NCBI GenBank assembly: GCA_947492925.1
Contig: CANLOQ010000002.1
Coordinates: forward strand, 744,001-808,000
From: an uncultured Sulfitobacter sp.
GTDB lineage: Bacteria > Pseudomonadota > Alphaproteobacteria > Rhodobacterales > Rhodobacteraceae
Direction of reading: 5' to 3'
DNA: 64,000 bases
Shown here: piece after piece, positions 7,675 through 16,614 of the stretch
Layout: each line of letters begins with the position of its first letter
Position numbering within the stretch: position 1 is the first letter of the stretch
Notes under the pieces: model-generated
Seen by the model: the letters and a program-made list of their open reading frames with translations, nothing else
Databases searched by the model: none
Told to the model about the DNA's origin: nothing
Made by a program: the position numbers and the translations under genes

Positions 7675-8300
7675 TGACCAAGTCCGCCGACAGCCCCGCC
7701 CAGACCGCGCAAAACCGCGACCGTGCCGCTACGGAGGCGCGTATTCTGGCGGCTGCACAGGATGTTTTTGCCGAAAAGGGATACGATGCGGCGGGTCTTC
7801 GCGAGATTGCGCAGGCGGCACGCGCGAACCTGTCGCTGATCAGCCGGTATTTCGGGGGCAAGGAGGGGTTGCTGCTGGCGTTGACGCAGCGTTTCATCGA
7901 TGCGCGGCGCGCGGGGGCGCTGGGCTATCCGCCGCAGGATACGCTGGCGGCAGAGGTCTATGGCTATCTCAAGGACCGGCTGGCGGATGATCTGCGCCAT
8001 GAGGCGATGGTGCGATTGATTGTGAGCCGGGTGGCGATTGACCCGGCGTTCCGCGCGCAGGCGCTGGCGGGTATGGACGGGGAAGCGGATGCGAATTTTC
8101 GCGCGCGGATTGTGACGTTGCAGGCGCGGGGTGCGGTGCCCGCCACCACGCAGGTTAATCTGCTGTTCGCGGCGGTGACGCATTTTTCGTTTTCGGTGAA
8201 CTTTTTCGGCGCGATGGGGGAATGGCGCAGCGACGCCGAGATTGACGCGCTGTTCCGGTCATTTGCGGAGGCGATGGGACAGGGTTTGCCACTGCCCTGA
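7674..8300 (+). CDS. TetR family transcriptional regulator
   Basis: A 208-residue protein. The HTH is at about residues 22-68 (ATEARILAAAQDVFAEKGYDAAGLREIAQAARANLSLISRYFGGKEGLL, read in parts), with the typical TetR recognition helix ending in YFGGKE. The C-terminal ligand domain includes a segment (about 95-190) similar to the TetR_C families that bind hydrophobic ligands. No Shine-Dalgarno sequence is visible within 12 nt of the ATG, and the proposed operator overlaps the start codon, so the transcript may be leaderless. It is divergent from DUF3817. Confidence 0.85.
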   Translation: MTKSADSPAQTAQNRDRAATEARILAAAQDVFAEKGYDAAGLREIAQAARANLSLISRYFGGKEGLLLALTQRFIDARRAGALGYPPQDTLAAEVYGYLKDRLADDLRHEAMVRLIVSRVAIDPAFRAQALAGMDGEADANFRARIVTLQARGAVPATTQVNLLFAAVTHFSFSVNFFGAMGEWRSDAEIDALFRSFAEAMGQGLPLP

Positions 8301-8321
8301 GGCCGGTCGGGGGGCGTGTAT

Positions 8322-9104
8322 TCAGGGTGCGGAATTGCTGTCGAAGGCGGCCATCATCGTGGCGCGCAGGCGGGCGACATCATCATCGACGCTGGCGTCG
8401 GGATCGCAGTGGAAGGATGGCAAGGCTTCGATGCGGATCGTGCCGCTGGCGGGGATAAACTTGCCGCGGGGCAACAGGCGTTCGGAATCGTGGATGACGA
8501 TTGGCAGGATGCTGCGGCCCGTGGCGCGGGCCACCAGCACGGCACCGGCCTTGAACGCGCCAAGGCTTTCGCCGCCGGTGCGGGTGCCTTCGGGGAAAAG
8601 CACCACGGACCTGCGGGCAGGCATTTCGGCGACTGCACGGCTGAGCGTGTCCATTGCGACAGAGCCTGATGCGCGGTCGATGGGGACAAGGCCCGCGCCG
8701 GTAAAGCCGGTGCGCAGCAGGGCGGCATCGCACAGTTCTTTCTTGGCCGCGAAGGTGAACCATTTGGCATCAGGCACCACATGCATCAGGGCAAAGCCGT
8801 CAAGGTGGCTGCGGTGGTTGATGACGATGATGCTGTCTGTATCCGCGGCCAGCGCGCGCTGGTTGTCGGGGGTCATTGTGGCGCGGATGCTGAGCAGCCA
8901 CAACAGGCGCGAGCAGGCGCGTTTGACCAGCCGCCAGTACCAGCCGCGAAAGCCCCGGCGGCTTGCGCAGATCAGCGGGATAAATCCGACAAACAGGAAA
9001 TAGAACGGCCCCAGCAGCACCAGAGCGCTGCGTTTGACCACGCGCAGGGGCCACGGATCAAGGGGTTTGGGAGCAGCGGGTTGCGCCACGGGACGGTCTG
9101 ACAT
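8322..9104 (-). CDS. 1-acyl-sn-glycerol-3-phosphate acyltransferase family (PlsC-like)
   Basis: A 260-residue protein starting at MSDRPVAQP. Motif I, NHRSHLD, gives the catalytic H97-x4-D102; motif III is FPEGTR at 170-175, and VPIDR follows the binding pocket region. A hydrophobic segment at about residues 26-47 anchors the enzyme to the inner membrane. The family transfers acyl chains to lysophosphatidate or related lipids. In Rhodobacterales several paralogues exist, including ones acting on ornithine lipids, so substrate is left open. AAAGGG lies about 6 nt before the ATG at 9104. Confidence 0.85.
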   Translation of the reverse strand: MSDRPVAQPAAPKPLDPWPLRVVKRSALVLLGPFYFLFVGFIPLICASRRGFRGWYWRLVKRACSRLLWLLSIRATMTPDNQRALAADTDSIIVINHRSHLDGFALMHVVPDAKWFTFAAKKELCDAALLRTGFTGAGLVPIDRASGSVAMDTLSRAVAEMPARRSVVLFPEGTRTGGESLGAFKAGAVLVARATGRSILPIVIHDSERLLPRGKFIPASGTIRIEALPSFHCDPDASVDDDVARLRATMMAAFDSNSAP

Positions 9105-9144
9105 CAGCGGCCCTTTGCGCGCGGCGGCCCCGGCGGGGGCGGAT

Positions 9145-9177
9145 ATGCCAGATACAGAACGATCCGCAATCTGGCAT
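9145..9177. repeat. Perfect 9-bp inverted repeat
   Basis: ATGCCAGAT (9145-9153) and ATCTGGCAT (9169-9177) are perfect reverse complements around a 15-nt loop. They lie between the unknown 434-aa gene and the acyltransferase gene, both leftward. It could be a hairpin that attenuates read-through (no T-tract follows) or a regulator site. Confidence 0.5.
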
Positions 9178-9303
9178 GCGCGGACCATCGCGTCGGGGAC
9201 GCGCGGGTGTCTGGCCCCGTCTATCCGCCATCGGGGGCGCGGGCGCAATGGCAAAGGTGACGTATGGGCAGTTTGTGATCAGGCGCAGGTCCGTGCGTGC
9301 GGA

Positions 9304-10608
9304 TCAGCCGTGCTGGGCCTGTGGTCCGGCTTCGGTAAAGACGATGCGTTTGCCAGCGGCGATTTCCTTGGAAAACAGCGAGGTGATGATGCGCACGGCG
9401 TCGTCACGCCCGGAGGCGGCAAAGCGGCTGGGACTGTGGATACGCAGGTTGTTGTCAAAGCCGCGTGCGGCGTGGGCCCAGATCATCGGATGCAGTTCGG
9501 TCAGATGTTCACGCACGATCCAGTGGGCGCAGTCGGAAATGTGGCTGCGGATCTGGTCGGCCTGATCGTTGCCCGAAAAGCTTTGCCCGATGGCATTGGC
9601 GCAATAGGCGGCGAGCAGGTTGGCGGTATAGGGATCGGGACGGCGGACCAGGATGTCACGCAGGCCTTCGACAAAGAAATCAAGGTCAAGGTTGGCGCAG
9701 GCCATGTCATCGCAGGAGATGGCGTCGAACTGCACCCAGCTATAGCCACCGGCCCCCCAGATGCTTTCGGTGCGCGACGCGGTGCGCCGGGCCTCAAGCT
9801 CAAGCTCTTCGTAAGACCCGAACCAGCGCGGCAGCAGGTGATTGCCCATCGCGCGCATGGGCCGGGGGTTGGCAGGATTGAGGTCAATCAGCGCCTCGTA
9901 CCGGTCGGCCACGGAGCCTTTGCCGGAGGCACCGCTGCCCAGAAGGGCGCAGCAGGTGGCGGCCAGCAGGGGCGAATCCAGCTTTTGCACGCAAAACGGG
10001 TTGATGATGTCAGCGGCGCGGTCAAAATGGGCGGCAAAGGCGGCGCGGTTGCGCTGCGGCACTTCGATGTCCCAGCCGGTGCCGCGCCATGCCCATGCGA
10101 TATCCATATGGGCCTGTGCCACAATCGCCGCCATCACATGACAGTCGGGTCGTTCGGCCAGCACATGTTCCAGCGCCTCGATCCCCGCAAGCAGGGGTGC
10201 ATCGCGGGCGGGATTGCCATCCATCAACGCGTGTTCCACCGCATGTACCACGTCAGATCGCGCGCCAAAGGCCATCAGTTCCGCCACGGGCATCGCCCCC
10301 GGCGTGAGATGACGGCGGCTGTCGGCCGTGCTGATCGCGTCGATCAGCGCTTCCCAGCGTTCCTGTCGGACCAGATGTTGCGAGACACGCAGGTGTTTGT
10401 CACGGATCGCGTCTTCGGCGGTGGGATCGGGGCAGGCGATTTGCAGAACCTGTTCGGGCACCGCAGACATGACGGTGCGCGGCGTGCGGCGGCGGATCAG
10501 CGGCGGCAGCGGGTTTGCCGCGGGCGCGTCGGACGCTGACGGGGCACCCTGCAGCAGGCTGCCCAGCGGGGCCATGTGCTTTTTGAGAAAGGCGTTGAGC
10601 GGTCTCAT
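9304..10608 (-). CDS. Hypothetical protein, 434 aa
   Basis: A soluble, alpha-helical protein without signal peptide or membrane segment. It begins MRPLNAFLKKHM, has a Pro/Ala-rich linker at about residues 20-45, and then continuous helices rich in Ala, His, Asp and Trp (WAWRGTGWDIEVPQ, LPRWFGSYEELELEAR, WGAGGYSWVQFDAIS). The repeated helix pairs recall TPR-like or alpha-solenoid proteins, but no consensus repeat is clear. I do not recognise the family. The codon use matches neighbours and the frame is long and uninterrupted, so it is a real gene. It is divergent from the transglycosylase gene. Confidence 0.65.
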   Translation of the reverse strand: MRPLNAFLKKHMAPLGSLLQGAPSASDAPAANPLPPLIRRRTPRTVMSAVPEQVLQIACPDPTAEDAIRDKHLRVSQHLVRQERWEALIDAISTADSRRHLTPGAMPVAELMAFGARSDVVHAVEHALMDGNPARDAPLLAGIEALEHVLAERPDCHVMAAIVAQAHMDIAWAWRGTGWDIEVPQRNRAAFAAHFDRAADIINPFCVQKLDSPLLAATCCALLGSGASGKGSVADRYEALIDLNPANPRPMRAMGNHLLPRWFGSYEELELEARRTASRTESIWGAGGYSWVQFDAISCDDMACANLDLDFFVEGLRDILVRRPDPYTANLLAAYCANAIGQSFSGNDQADQIRSHISDCAHWIVREHLTELHPMIWAHAARGFDNNLRIHSPSRFAASGRDDAVRIITSLFSKEIAAGKRIVFTEAGPQAQHG

Positions 10609-10866
10609 GTTTGTGCGATCCGGTTCTTGTTCGTGTCCGGCATGTGATGCCTGCGCATTTGGGCGGAACCGTGGCAGGGGTGCGAAGATATCACGGTGTT
10701 TGTACTACGCAGGCGGGAATCCGCCCAGGGTTGTGCGCGTGCCGTCCTTGCTATTGTCGGTTTATGGGCGACGATCTGCGACGCGTGGGCCGCTTTGTTT
10801 CGTTGTTTCACAGGTATTTACGCCGGTTCTTGCCAAAGCGGCAAATTCGCCCGTATCGTTCGGGTC

Positions 10867-11607
10867 ATGAAAATGCGGACCCTGACTTATGTGCTGACGC
10901 TGACGCTGGCGGCGGCCCCCTTCGGAGCGCTGGCGCAATCCGTGCCGGTCGATGCACAGGTGCGTCCGCAGGCCCGCACGGCACCCGCAGAGACGGTTGT
11001 GCGCGTCACCCCGGCAGCACAGCGGACCGATTTTGCCGCGCTGCGCCCGCCCGCGCGCCCCGGCAACCTGCCGCGCACACGGTTCCAGCATAAACGCGGC
11101 CACGCGCTGTGGACACGCGCGGCCCTGTCCGCGCTCAAGGAACACGGGCGTCCGCTGGTTGATCTGGTGCCGCGCGATATCAACGACTGGTGCCCGAAAT
11201 ATCCTTTCGCCAATGATGCAGAGCGGCGGGCCTTTTGGGTGGGCTTTATGTCGGCCCTGTCAAAGCACGAAAGCACTTACAAGGCACGCGCGGTGGGCGG
11301 CGGCGGTTTGTGGTATGGGTTGCTGCAAATCCTGCCCGCGACGGCGCGCGGCTACAATTGCAACGTAGGCACGGGGGAGGCGCTGAAAAACGGGGCCGCG
11401 AACCTGAGTTGTGCGGTGCGCATCATGGCCACGACCGTGCCGCGCGACGGGGTCATCCACGGCTACAAGGGCCGTCGCGGGCAAGGGGTGACGGCGGATT
11501 GGGGGCCGATGCATTCACCGGCCAAACGGCGCGATATGGCGAACTGGCTGAAACGACAGACCTATTGCACGCCGCTGGATGCCACACGCCCCAGAACGCG
11601 GCCCTGA
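10867..11607 (+). CDS. Lytic transglycosylase (SLT domain)
   Basis: A 246-residue exported protein. The signal peptide is residues 1-23 (ends GALA, then QSVP). A Pro/Ala-rich spacer leads to the lysozyme-like domain at about residues 80-240, with the catalytic Glu in LSKHES (E135) followed by GGGLWYGLLQI (about 145-155), which matches the E-S...G-L-x-Q-I pattern of SLT domains. It cleaves the MurNAc-GlcNAc bond of peptidoglycan in the periplasm. Cysteines at about 109, 165 and 182 could form disulfides. Two in-frame ATGs (10867 and 10873) are possible starts; neither has a strong ribosome binding site. Confidence 0.85.
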   Translation: MKMRTLTYVLTLTLAAAPFGALAQSVPVDAQVRPQARTAPAETVVRVTPAAQRTDFAALRPPARPGNLPRTRFQHKRGHALWTRAALSALKEHGRPLVDLVPRDINDWCPKYPFANDAERRAFWVGFMSALSKHESTYKARAVGGGGLWYGLLQILPATARGYNCNVGTGEALKNGAANLSCAVRIMATTVPRDGVIHGYKGRRGQGVTADWGPMHSPAKRRDMANWLKRQTYCTPLDATRPRTRP

Positions 11608-11624
11608 CGTTTTCCTGCGCCGAG

Positions 11625-11648
11625 GGTGGGCCAGAGCCCCACCTTACG
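11625..11648. repeat. REP-like palindrome, inverted partner of 12447-12470
   Basis: GGTGGG-CCAGAGC-CCCACC followed by TTACG. The 24-bp unit is identical, in opposite orientation, to the one at 12447-12470. The two bracket the IS5-type remnant. Confidence 0.8.
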
Positions 11649-11800
11649 GGGGATGTGCCCGACTTTGGGTGTCTGGAGCCTGCAACATCCGTGCTTGGCT
11701 TTTCGGATGAAAGGCGCCGCTCTTTTTTGCCAAAAATAATCTAGGGGCAGCACCCATTGTTTACGGTGAGCCGCGTGGTTCACGGGTCAAAAACTGAGCA

Positions 11801-12384
11801 GTGAATACGTCTGATCGCTTTTGGCTGACGGCGGCGCCAGTGGCGCGCCTTGAGTGCAATAACCTCCATCAATCGCAATGGATTGCGGCGGCGGGATGCG
11901 CCCACAGAAGATGGCCCGCACAAGACGCTGTGCAATCGTTGGAAGCGCTGTGGCGAAGGGGGCGTCAACAAGGGAGCGCGGTCGCCTGATTGGCCGGACC
12001 AAGGGTGGCATGAATAGAAAGCTGCACGCCATTTGCGACAGTCAGGGACGCCCTTCCAATCCGATCGTTACCGCCGGTCAGGTCAGGGACTACATTGGAG
12101 CGCGGGCGTTGCCGGGCAGCTTGTCGGACGTCGATTGGCTGTTTGGGGGGCGCGGTTATGACGCTGGCTGGTTCAGAGAAGCGTTGAGAGACGCGGGGAT
12201 ATGGCGGTGCATTCCGGGCCGGAAGCAGCGGACGGCGCCCGTGGAGTACGACAAGTGTTGCTAGAAACGGCGCAACCGGATTGAGATCAGATTCGGCTGG
12301 CTCAAAGACTTGGGGCGTGTTGCAACTCGCCAGGACAGGTGTGCAAAATTCTTTCTCACAAGAACCGTCATCTACTGGTTTTGA
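11801..12384 (+). pseudogene. Decayed IS5-family transposase
   Basis: Three blocks of a Roseobacter-type IS5 transposase can be read. From the GTG at 11801 comes an N-terminal block (TSDRFWLTAAPVARLE). A frame-shifted middle block at about 11860-11960 reads INRNGLR then GPHKTLCNRWKRC. A C-terminal block follows from about 11977 (RGRLIGRTKGGMNRKLHAIC, then GGRGYDAGWFREAL, IPGRKQR). An in-frame TAG interrupts it just after EYDKCC; the frame then continues KRRNRIEIRFGWLKDLGRVATRQDRC to a TGA at 12384. The segment with the first catalytic Asp (normally VMIDATYLKAH) is missing and the second DDE region reads GGRGYD instead of GDRGYD. It is inactive. Confidence 0.85.
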
Positions 12385-12446
12385 ACCTCAATGAGTCCCG
12401 AACCCGGTGCTTGGGTAGCATTCTTGACCAACAGATCTGTTGGACG

Positions 12447-12470
12447 CGTAAGGTGGGGCTCTGGCCCACC
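12447..12470. repeat. REP-like palindrome, inverted partner of 11625-11648
   Basis: CGTAA-GGTGGGG-CTCTGG-CCCACC, the exact reverse complement of the 24 bp at 11625-11648. It lies just past the 3' end of the minus-strand gene at 12485, where it could serve as a terminator hairpin. Confidence 0.8.
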
Positions 12471-12484
12471 CGCGCGGGGGGAAA

Positions 12485-12919
12485 TCACTGCATCAGCTGG
12501 AAATGGTGACGCCGGGTTTTGATGCCTTGGGCCTCAAAGGCCTGTTCCAATTGCAGGTGCGGTGGGGTGGCCTCGAACGGCAGGCGCAGTTTGGCACCGG
12601 TCTTGAGCACGAGGGTGACCTTGACCGAGAAATCCAGCCGTGTGTCCAGCCTTACGTGGTCAATTTCCTCAAGCTTCACGGAGGCGTGGCGTTTGCCTGA
12701 ATGCCAGCGGACGCTGTCCGCCGTCAGGGTCAGGCCGCTGGGCGGGTTGGTCAACAGATCCCAGCAGGCGGGCAGGGTGAAAAGCGCAAGAAAGGCGACA
12801 ATCCACGGGGTTGCGTCAAGGATCAGCCATAGGGCGAGCAAGGCCAGCCAGACCACGCCGACAACCGCGGCGGTGCGCGGGCTGCGGCCCTGCGCGGAAT
12901 AGGTCAGCTCTGTGCTCAC
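12485..12919 (-). CDS. Small membrane protein with PH-like domain, hypothetical
   Basis: A 144-residue protein from a GTG start at 12919 whose GTGA overlaps the TGA of the SDR gene, indicating coupling. Two adjacent hydrophobic helices (about residues 18-55: VVGVVWLALLALWLIL, then WIVAFLALFTLPACW) are followed by a beta-rich cytosolic part (TADSVRWHSGKRHASVKLEEIDHVRL, read in parts). That part resembles bacterial PH-like membrane proteins. No named family is certain. It is the last gene of the pepN-SDR unit. Confidence 0.6.
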   Translation of the reverse strand: MSTELTYSAQGRSPRTAAVVGVVWLALLALWLILDATPWIVAFLALFTLPACWDLLTNPPSGLTLTADSVRWHSGKRHASVKLEEIDHVRLDTRLDFSVKVTLVLKTGAKLRLPFEATPPHLQLEQAFEAQGIKTRRHHFQLMQ

Positions 12920-13656
12920 CGCCCGCCGGTCACATCGAGGGTGGAGCCGGTGACATAGGATGCCTCGTCCGACATGAGCCACAGGACGGCATTTGCGACC
13001 TCATCGGCTGAGCCGGTGCGGGCCATTGGGACATTGTTCGCAAGCCGTGCGGCGCGGCCCGGGTCACCGCCCTTGGCGTGGATGTCGGTGTCGATGAGAC
13101 CCGGGGCGATGGCCATGACGCGGATGCCTTTTGCGGCGACTTCATCCGACAGCCCTTTGGTAAAAATGTCGATGGCCGCTTTGGAGGCGGCGTAGTCGAC
13201 GTATTGGCCTGCCGATCCCAGCCGTGCGGCGGCGGAGGAGATGTTGACGATCACACCCGCGCCTGCGGCTTCCATGCGTGTGACAGCGCCCTGTGCGACC
13301 ATGATCGCGCCGATGACGTTCACGTCGAACATGCGGCGCAGGCGGGCGTGGGACATTTGCGTCACGCGGGCGGCCTGATCGACGATGCCCGCGTTGTTGA
13401 TGAGCGCGTCGAGGCGGCCGAAGCTGTCGTCGATTGCGCTGTAGATCGCGTCAACGGCGGCGGGGTCGGCCACATCGGCCTGAAGGATTTGGGTGCGTGC
13501 GCCGGCCTTCTGGGCGGCTTCGGCCACCGCTTCGGCACCGGCGGGATCGGAATTGTAGGTCAGCGCAAGGTCATAGCCGCGTACGGCGGCAAGGCGGGCG
13601 CAGGCGGCACCGATCCCTGCGGAGGCACCGGTGATGAGGCAAACGGGGCGGGTCAT
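12916..13656 (-). CDS. Short-chain dehydrogenase/reductase
   Basis: A 246-residue classical SDR. The cofactor motif TGASAGIG is at residues 9-16, NNAG at 87-90, the catalytic Ser near 140, and Y155-x3-K159 (YAASK). The Rossmann residue after beta-2 is Asn in TYNSD, which tends to favour NADPH, but this is weak evidence. It resembles FabG-like and glucose-1-dehydrogenase-like reductases; substrate unknown. It begins 1 bp after the pepN stop and overlaps the next gene by 4 nt, so the three form one transcription unit. Confidence 0.88.
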   Translation of the reverse strand: MTRPVCLITGASAGIGAACARLAAVRGYDLALTYNSDPAGAEAVAEAAQKAGARTQILQADVADPAAVDAIYSAIDDSFGRLDALINNAGIVDQAARVTQMSHARLRRMFDVNVIGAIMVAQGAVTRMEAAGAGVIVNISSAAARLGSAGQYVDYAASKAAIDIFTKGLSDEVAAKGIRVMAIAPGLIDTDIHAKGGDPGRAARLANNVPMARTGSADEVANAVLWLMSDEASYVTGSTLDVTGGR

Positions 13657-13657
13657 G

Positions 13658-16213
13658 TCACGCCCCTTTGATGCGGGTCAGCATTTCGGTGGTGTCGCGG
13701 CTGAGGTCCGGGGTGGCAAGGATGCGGTCAACCTGCGCCAGAATTTTCGCCTGACGGTCCGCGTCATAGCGTTTCCATGTCTGAAAGGCCGAACACATGC
13801 GCGCGGTTGTCTGCGGGTTCAGCGGATCGAGGGTGATGAGCCAGTCGGCCAGCAGGGTGTAGGCATCGCCCGAGGCATGGTGGAAGCCCGCGTGGTGGCC
13901 TGCGAGTGCGCCGAAGACCGCGCGGAAGCGGTTGGGGTTCTTGTGGGTGAACGCCGGGTGTTCGGTGAGGCGGCGGGCGGTGGCGGCGGCATCGTCCGGG
14001 TCGGCCTGCATGACCTGAAGGCCGAACCATTTGTCCATCACCAGCCGGTCGTCTTTCCACTGGTCCTCGAATGCGGCGAGGGCGGCATCGCCCTTGCCCG
14101 CGCGGATCAGCTGCGCCAGTGCGCCCAACTGCTGTGTCATGTTGTCGGCGGCGTCGTATTGCGCCTGTGCGGCGGTGCCGCCATCACGGCGGGTGATGAG
14201 CGACAGCATGACGCCCGCAAGGCTGCGTTTGCCGGATTGTTCGGCGTTGGGTTGGTAGGGATCGGACACGGTATTGGCGGCGTAGAGGGCCGTGGCATCG
14301 GCGCCGAATTGGTCCGCCATCGCCTCGCGCATCCCCTCAATCGCGTCATAGATCGCGGCGGGATCGGGGGTTTGTCCTTCCTCGTGCAGGGTGTTGGCAA
14401 GCTCTGACTGGGTGGGCGTGGCCATCATCAGGGCGCGGGTGGCGGAATCAAGCGTGGTGTCGGTGACAACTTTGTGGATCGCCGTGAGATAGGCGGGATC
14501 GGGGGCGGCACCTTCGGTGATCTGGGCGATCAGGCTTTGACGGGCGGCCAGCGTGCGGCCCTGTTCCCAGCGGTTGAAAGGATCGGTGTCGTGGGCCAGC
14601 AGGTGCGCGCGATGGGCGTCTGTCAGATCGTGGGTCAGGACGACGGGGGCGGAGAAGCCGCGCAGGATGGAGGGGATGGGTTCATCCTCAAGCCCGGTGA
14701 AGCGGAAGCTTTGTTCGGCTTTGGTCATCTCGAGGATGCGGGTTTCCAGCGCCTCGGTGCCGTCGGGATAGATCAGGCCCACGGCGATGGGGATGACGTG
14801 GGGCTGCGGATCGGGTGTCGCCGCGCTGGGCGGGGTGTGCTGGGTGAAGGTGAGGGTCAGCGTGTCCAGCTCGAAGCTGTGATCGACGGACAGGCGCGGG
14901 GTGCCTGCCTGCGAGTACCAGCGTTTGAATTGGGTGAGGTCGCGGCCCGTGGTGTCCTCGAACACCTTAAGCCAGTCCTCGATGGTGGCGGCGTCGCCGT
15001 CGTGGCGGGTGAAATAGAGGTCCACGGCTTTGGCGTAGGCTTCATCGCCCACAAGCGTTTTCAGCATGCCGATGACTTCAGCGCCCTTTTCGTAGACGGT
15101 GGCGGTGTAGAAATTGTTGATCTCCTGAAAGGATTCCGGGCGGACGGGGTGGGCGAGCGGGCCCTGATCCTCGGGGAATTGCCGCGCGCGCAGGTCGATG
15201 ACATCGGAGATGCGCTTGACGGGGGCGGAGCGCATGTCGGCGGTGAACTGGCTGTCGCGGTAGACGGTTAGCCCTTCCTTGAGGCAGAGCTGAAACCAGT
15301 CGCGGCAGGTGATGCGGTTGCCGGTCCAGTTGTGGAAATATTCGTGGGCGATGATCGCCTCGATCCGTTCGAAATTCATGTCGGTGGAGGTTTCGGGGGA
15401 CGCCAGAACCGCACTTGAATTGAAGATGTTCAGACCCTTGTTTTCCATCGCGCCCATGTTGAAATCATCGACGGCGACGATGTTGAAAAGGTCCAGATCG
15501 TATTCGCGGCCGTAGACGTCCTCGTCCCATTTCATGGAATCCTTGAGCGCCTGCATGCCGAAGGCGCATTTGCCCTCGTCGCCGGGACGGACGTAGAGGT
15601 TCAGATCGACGGTGCGGCCCGACGTGGTGGTGAAGGTGTCATGGCGGGCAACCAGATCGCCCGCGACAAGGGCAAAGAGATAGGCGGGCTTGGGCCAAGG
15701 GTCGTGCCATTTGGCGTGGTGTTCGGAGGTCTCAACCGGGTTGCCGTTGGACAGAAGGACCGGATGCGGGCCGTTGATAGTGACGGTAAAAACGCTCATC
15801 ACATCGGGGCGGTCGGGGTAGTAGGTGATCTTGCGAAAGCCTTCGGCCTCGCATTGGGTGCAGTACATGCCGTTCGACATGTAAAGCCCTTCCAGGGCGG
15901 TGTTGTTTGCCGGATCAATCTCGACCTCGGCCTCCCAGATGAAAGGCGCGTCAGGAACGGGGCAGGTCAGCCCCTCGTTTGAAAGGTCGGGCTTGACCGG
16001 GGTTCCGTCGATGCTGGCGGAGATGAGGTTGAGTGTTTCGCCGTGCAGAAAGAAGGTCTTGTCCGTGGCATCGGGGTTGGGGCGAAAGGCGATGCGACTG
16101 CGTACGCGGGTCTTGTGCGGATCCAGTTGGAAGGTCAGCGCCACCTCGTCCACGATGAAACCAAAGGGCGTATAATCAGACAGATAGATCGTTTTGGGGG
16201 CAGCATCGCGCAT
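13658..16213 (-). CDS. pepN: Aminopeptidase N
   Basis: An 851-residue M1-family metallopeptidase of the PepN type. GAMENKGLN is at about residues 253-261 and the zinc motif HEYFH at 290-294 (with NWTGNR after it and the third ligand Glu in LKEGLTVYRD). The length is close to the 870 residues of E. coli PepN. It removes N-terminal residues from peptides in the cytoplasm. The start at 16213 (MRDAAPKTIY) has AAGGTG 6 nt upstream and is preferred to a TTG at 16237. It heads an operon with an SDR and a small membrane protein. Confidence 0.96.
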   Translation of the reverse strand: MRDAAPKTIYLSDYTPFGFIVDEVALTFQLDPHKTRVRSRIAFRPNPDATDKTFFLHGETLNLISASIDGTPVKPDLSNEGLTCPVPDAPFIWEAEVEIDPANNTALEGLYMSNGMYCTQCEAEGFRKITYYPDRPDVMSVFTVTINGPHPVLLSNGNPVETSEHHAKWHDPWPKPAYLFALVAGDLVARHDTFTTTSGRTVDLNLYVRPGDEGKCAFGMQALKDSMKWDEDVYGREYDLDLFNIVAVDDFNMGAMENKGLNIFNSSAVLASPETSTDMNFERIEAIIAHEYFHNWTGNRITCRDWFQLCLKEGLTVYRDSQFTADMRSAPVKRISDVIDLRARQFPEDQGPLAHPVRPESFQEINNFYTATVYEKGAEVIGMLKTLVGDEAYAKAVDLYFTRHDGDAATIEDWLKVFEDTTGRDLTQFKRWYSQAGTPRLSVDHSFELDTLTLTFTQHTPPSAATPDPQPHVIPIAVGLIYPDGTEALETRILEMTKAEQSFRFTGLEDEPIPSILRGFSAPVVLTHDLTDAHRAHLLAHDTDPFNRWEQGRTLAARQSLIAQITEGAAPDPAYLTAIHKVVTDTTLDSATRALMMATPTQSELANTLHEEGQTPDPAAIYDAIEGMREAMADQFGADATALYAANTVSDPYQPNAEQSGKRSLAGVMLSLITRRDGGTAAQAQYDAADNMTQQLGALAQLIRAGKGDAALAAFEDQWKDDRLVMDKWFGLQVMQADPDDAAATARRLTEHPAFTHKNPNRFRAVFGALAGHHAGFHHASGDAYTLLADWLITLDPLNPQTTARMCSAFQTWKRYDADRQAKILAQVDRILATPDLSRDTTEMLTRIKGA

Positions 16214-16310
16214 CGGGATCACCTTTTTTGGAACCAACGGGGTTAGGGCACGTTATATTTGCAACCAAGCACTCTCAACGGGTGATCACACAGAATTTGA
16301 GGAGATGACT

Positions 16311-16544
16311 ATGTCAGCCCCCGACACAAATATCGAACGCCAGACCGAAAAGCACAAACCAGCCCTTTTTGGCATCCGCGCCGCCATGATTTTTGGCGCA
16401 CTCATGCTGGTGGGTGTGGGCATCGTGTCGGTCTCCGGCGGTGGCGATACCACGGTGGGCGAAGTGTATGACGGTGACGTAGAGACAAAAGAATCGACCG
16501 TCGGTTTTGATACCTATGCGCCGGGCACCAACCAGAGCAACTAA
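16311..16544 (+). CDS. Small single-pass membrane protein, hypothetical
   Basis: A 77-residue protein: a hydrophilic N-terminus (MSAPDTNIERQTEKHKPA), one transmembrane helix at about residues 24-45 (AAMIFGALMLVGVGIVSVSG), then an acidic 30-residue tail. The ribosome binding site GAGGAG (16298-16303) decides the start: it would abut the ATG at 16305 but sits 7 nt from the ATG at 16311. Family unknown to me. It is divergent from pepN and ends in a clear terminator. Confidence 0.7.
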   Translation: MSAPDTNIERQTEKHKPALFGIRAAMIFGALMLVGVGIVSVSGGGDTTVGEVYDGDVETKESTVGFDTYAPGTNQSN

Positions 16545-16565
16545 GGTTGGCGAAACGATTTAAGG

Positions 16566-16597
16566 AATGCCGCACCGGGTCACCGGGGCGGCATTTT
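16566..16597 (+). terminator. Rho-independent terminator
   Basis: AATGCCGC (16566-16573) pairs with GCGGCATT (16588-16595), enclosing a second stem CCGG/CCGG with loop GTCA, and TTTT follows (16594-16597). It ends the transcript of the 77-aa membrane protein. An ATG at 16567 inside the hairpin is therefore not a gene start. Confidence 0.8.
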
Positions 16598-16614
16598 GCA
16601 TGATGGAGGCAGAT

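Noticed and set aside
9034-10539. A 501-codon + strand frame over the unknown 434-aa gene
   Set aside because: I considered which strand is real. The minus-strand protein has normal composition and an ordinary start, while the + strand one is Gly/Ala/Val-rich and runs into the acyltransferase gene.
11608-12484. Functional transposase or intact insertion sequence
   Set aside because: The conserved blocks are in different frames, the first catalytic Asp segment is missing and a TAG interrupts the C-terminus.
16567-16614. Longer start for the DUF2256 protein at 16567
   Set aside because: That ATG lies inside a terminator hairpin; GGAGG at 16605 points to the TTG at 16615.
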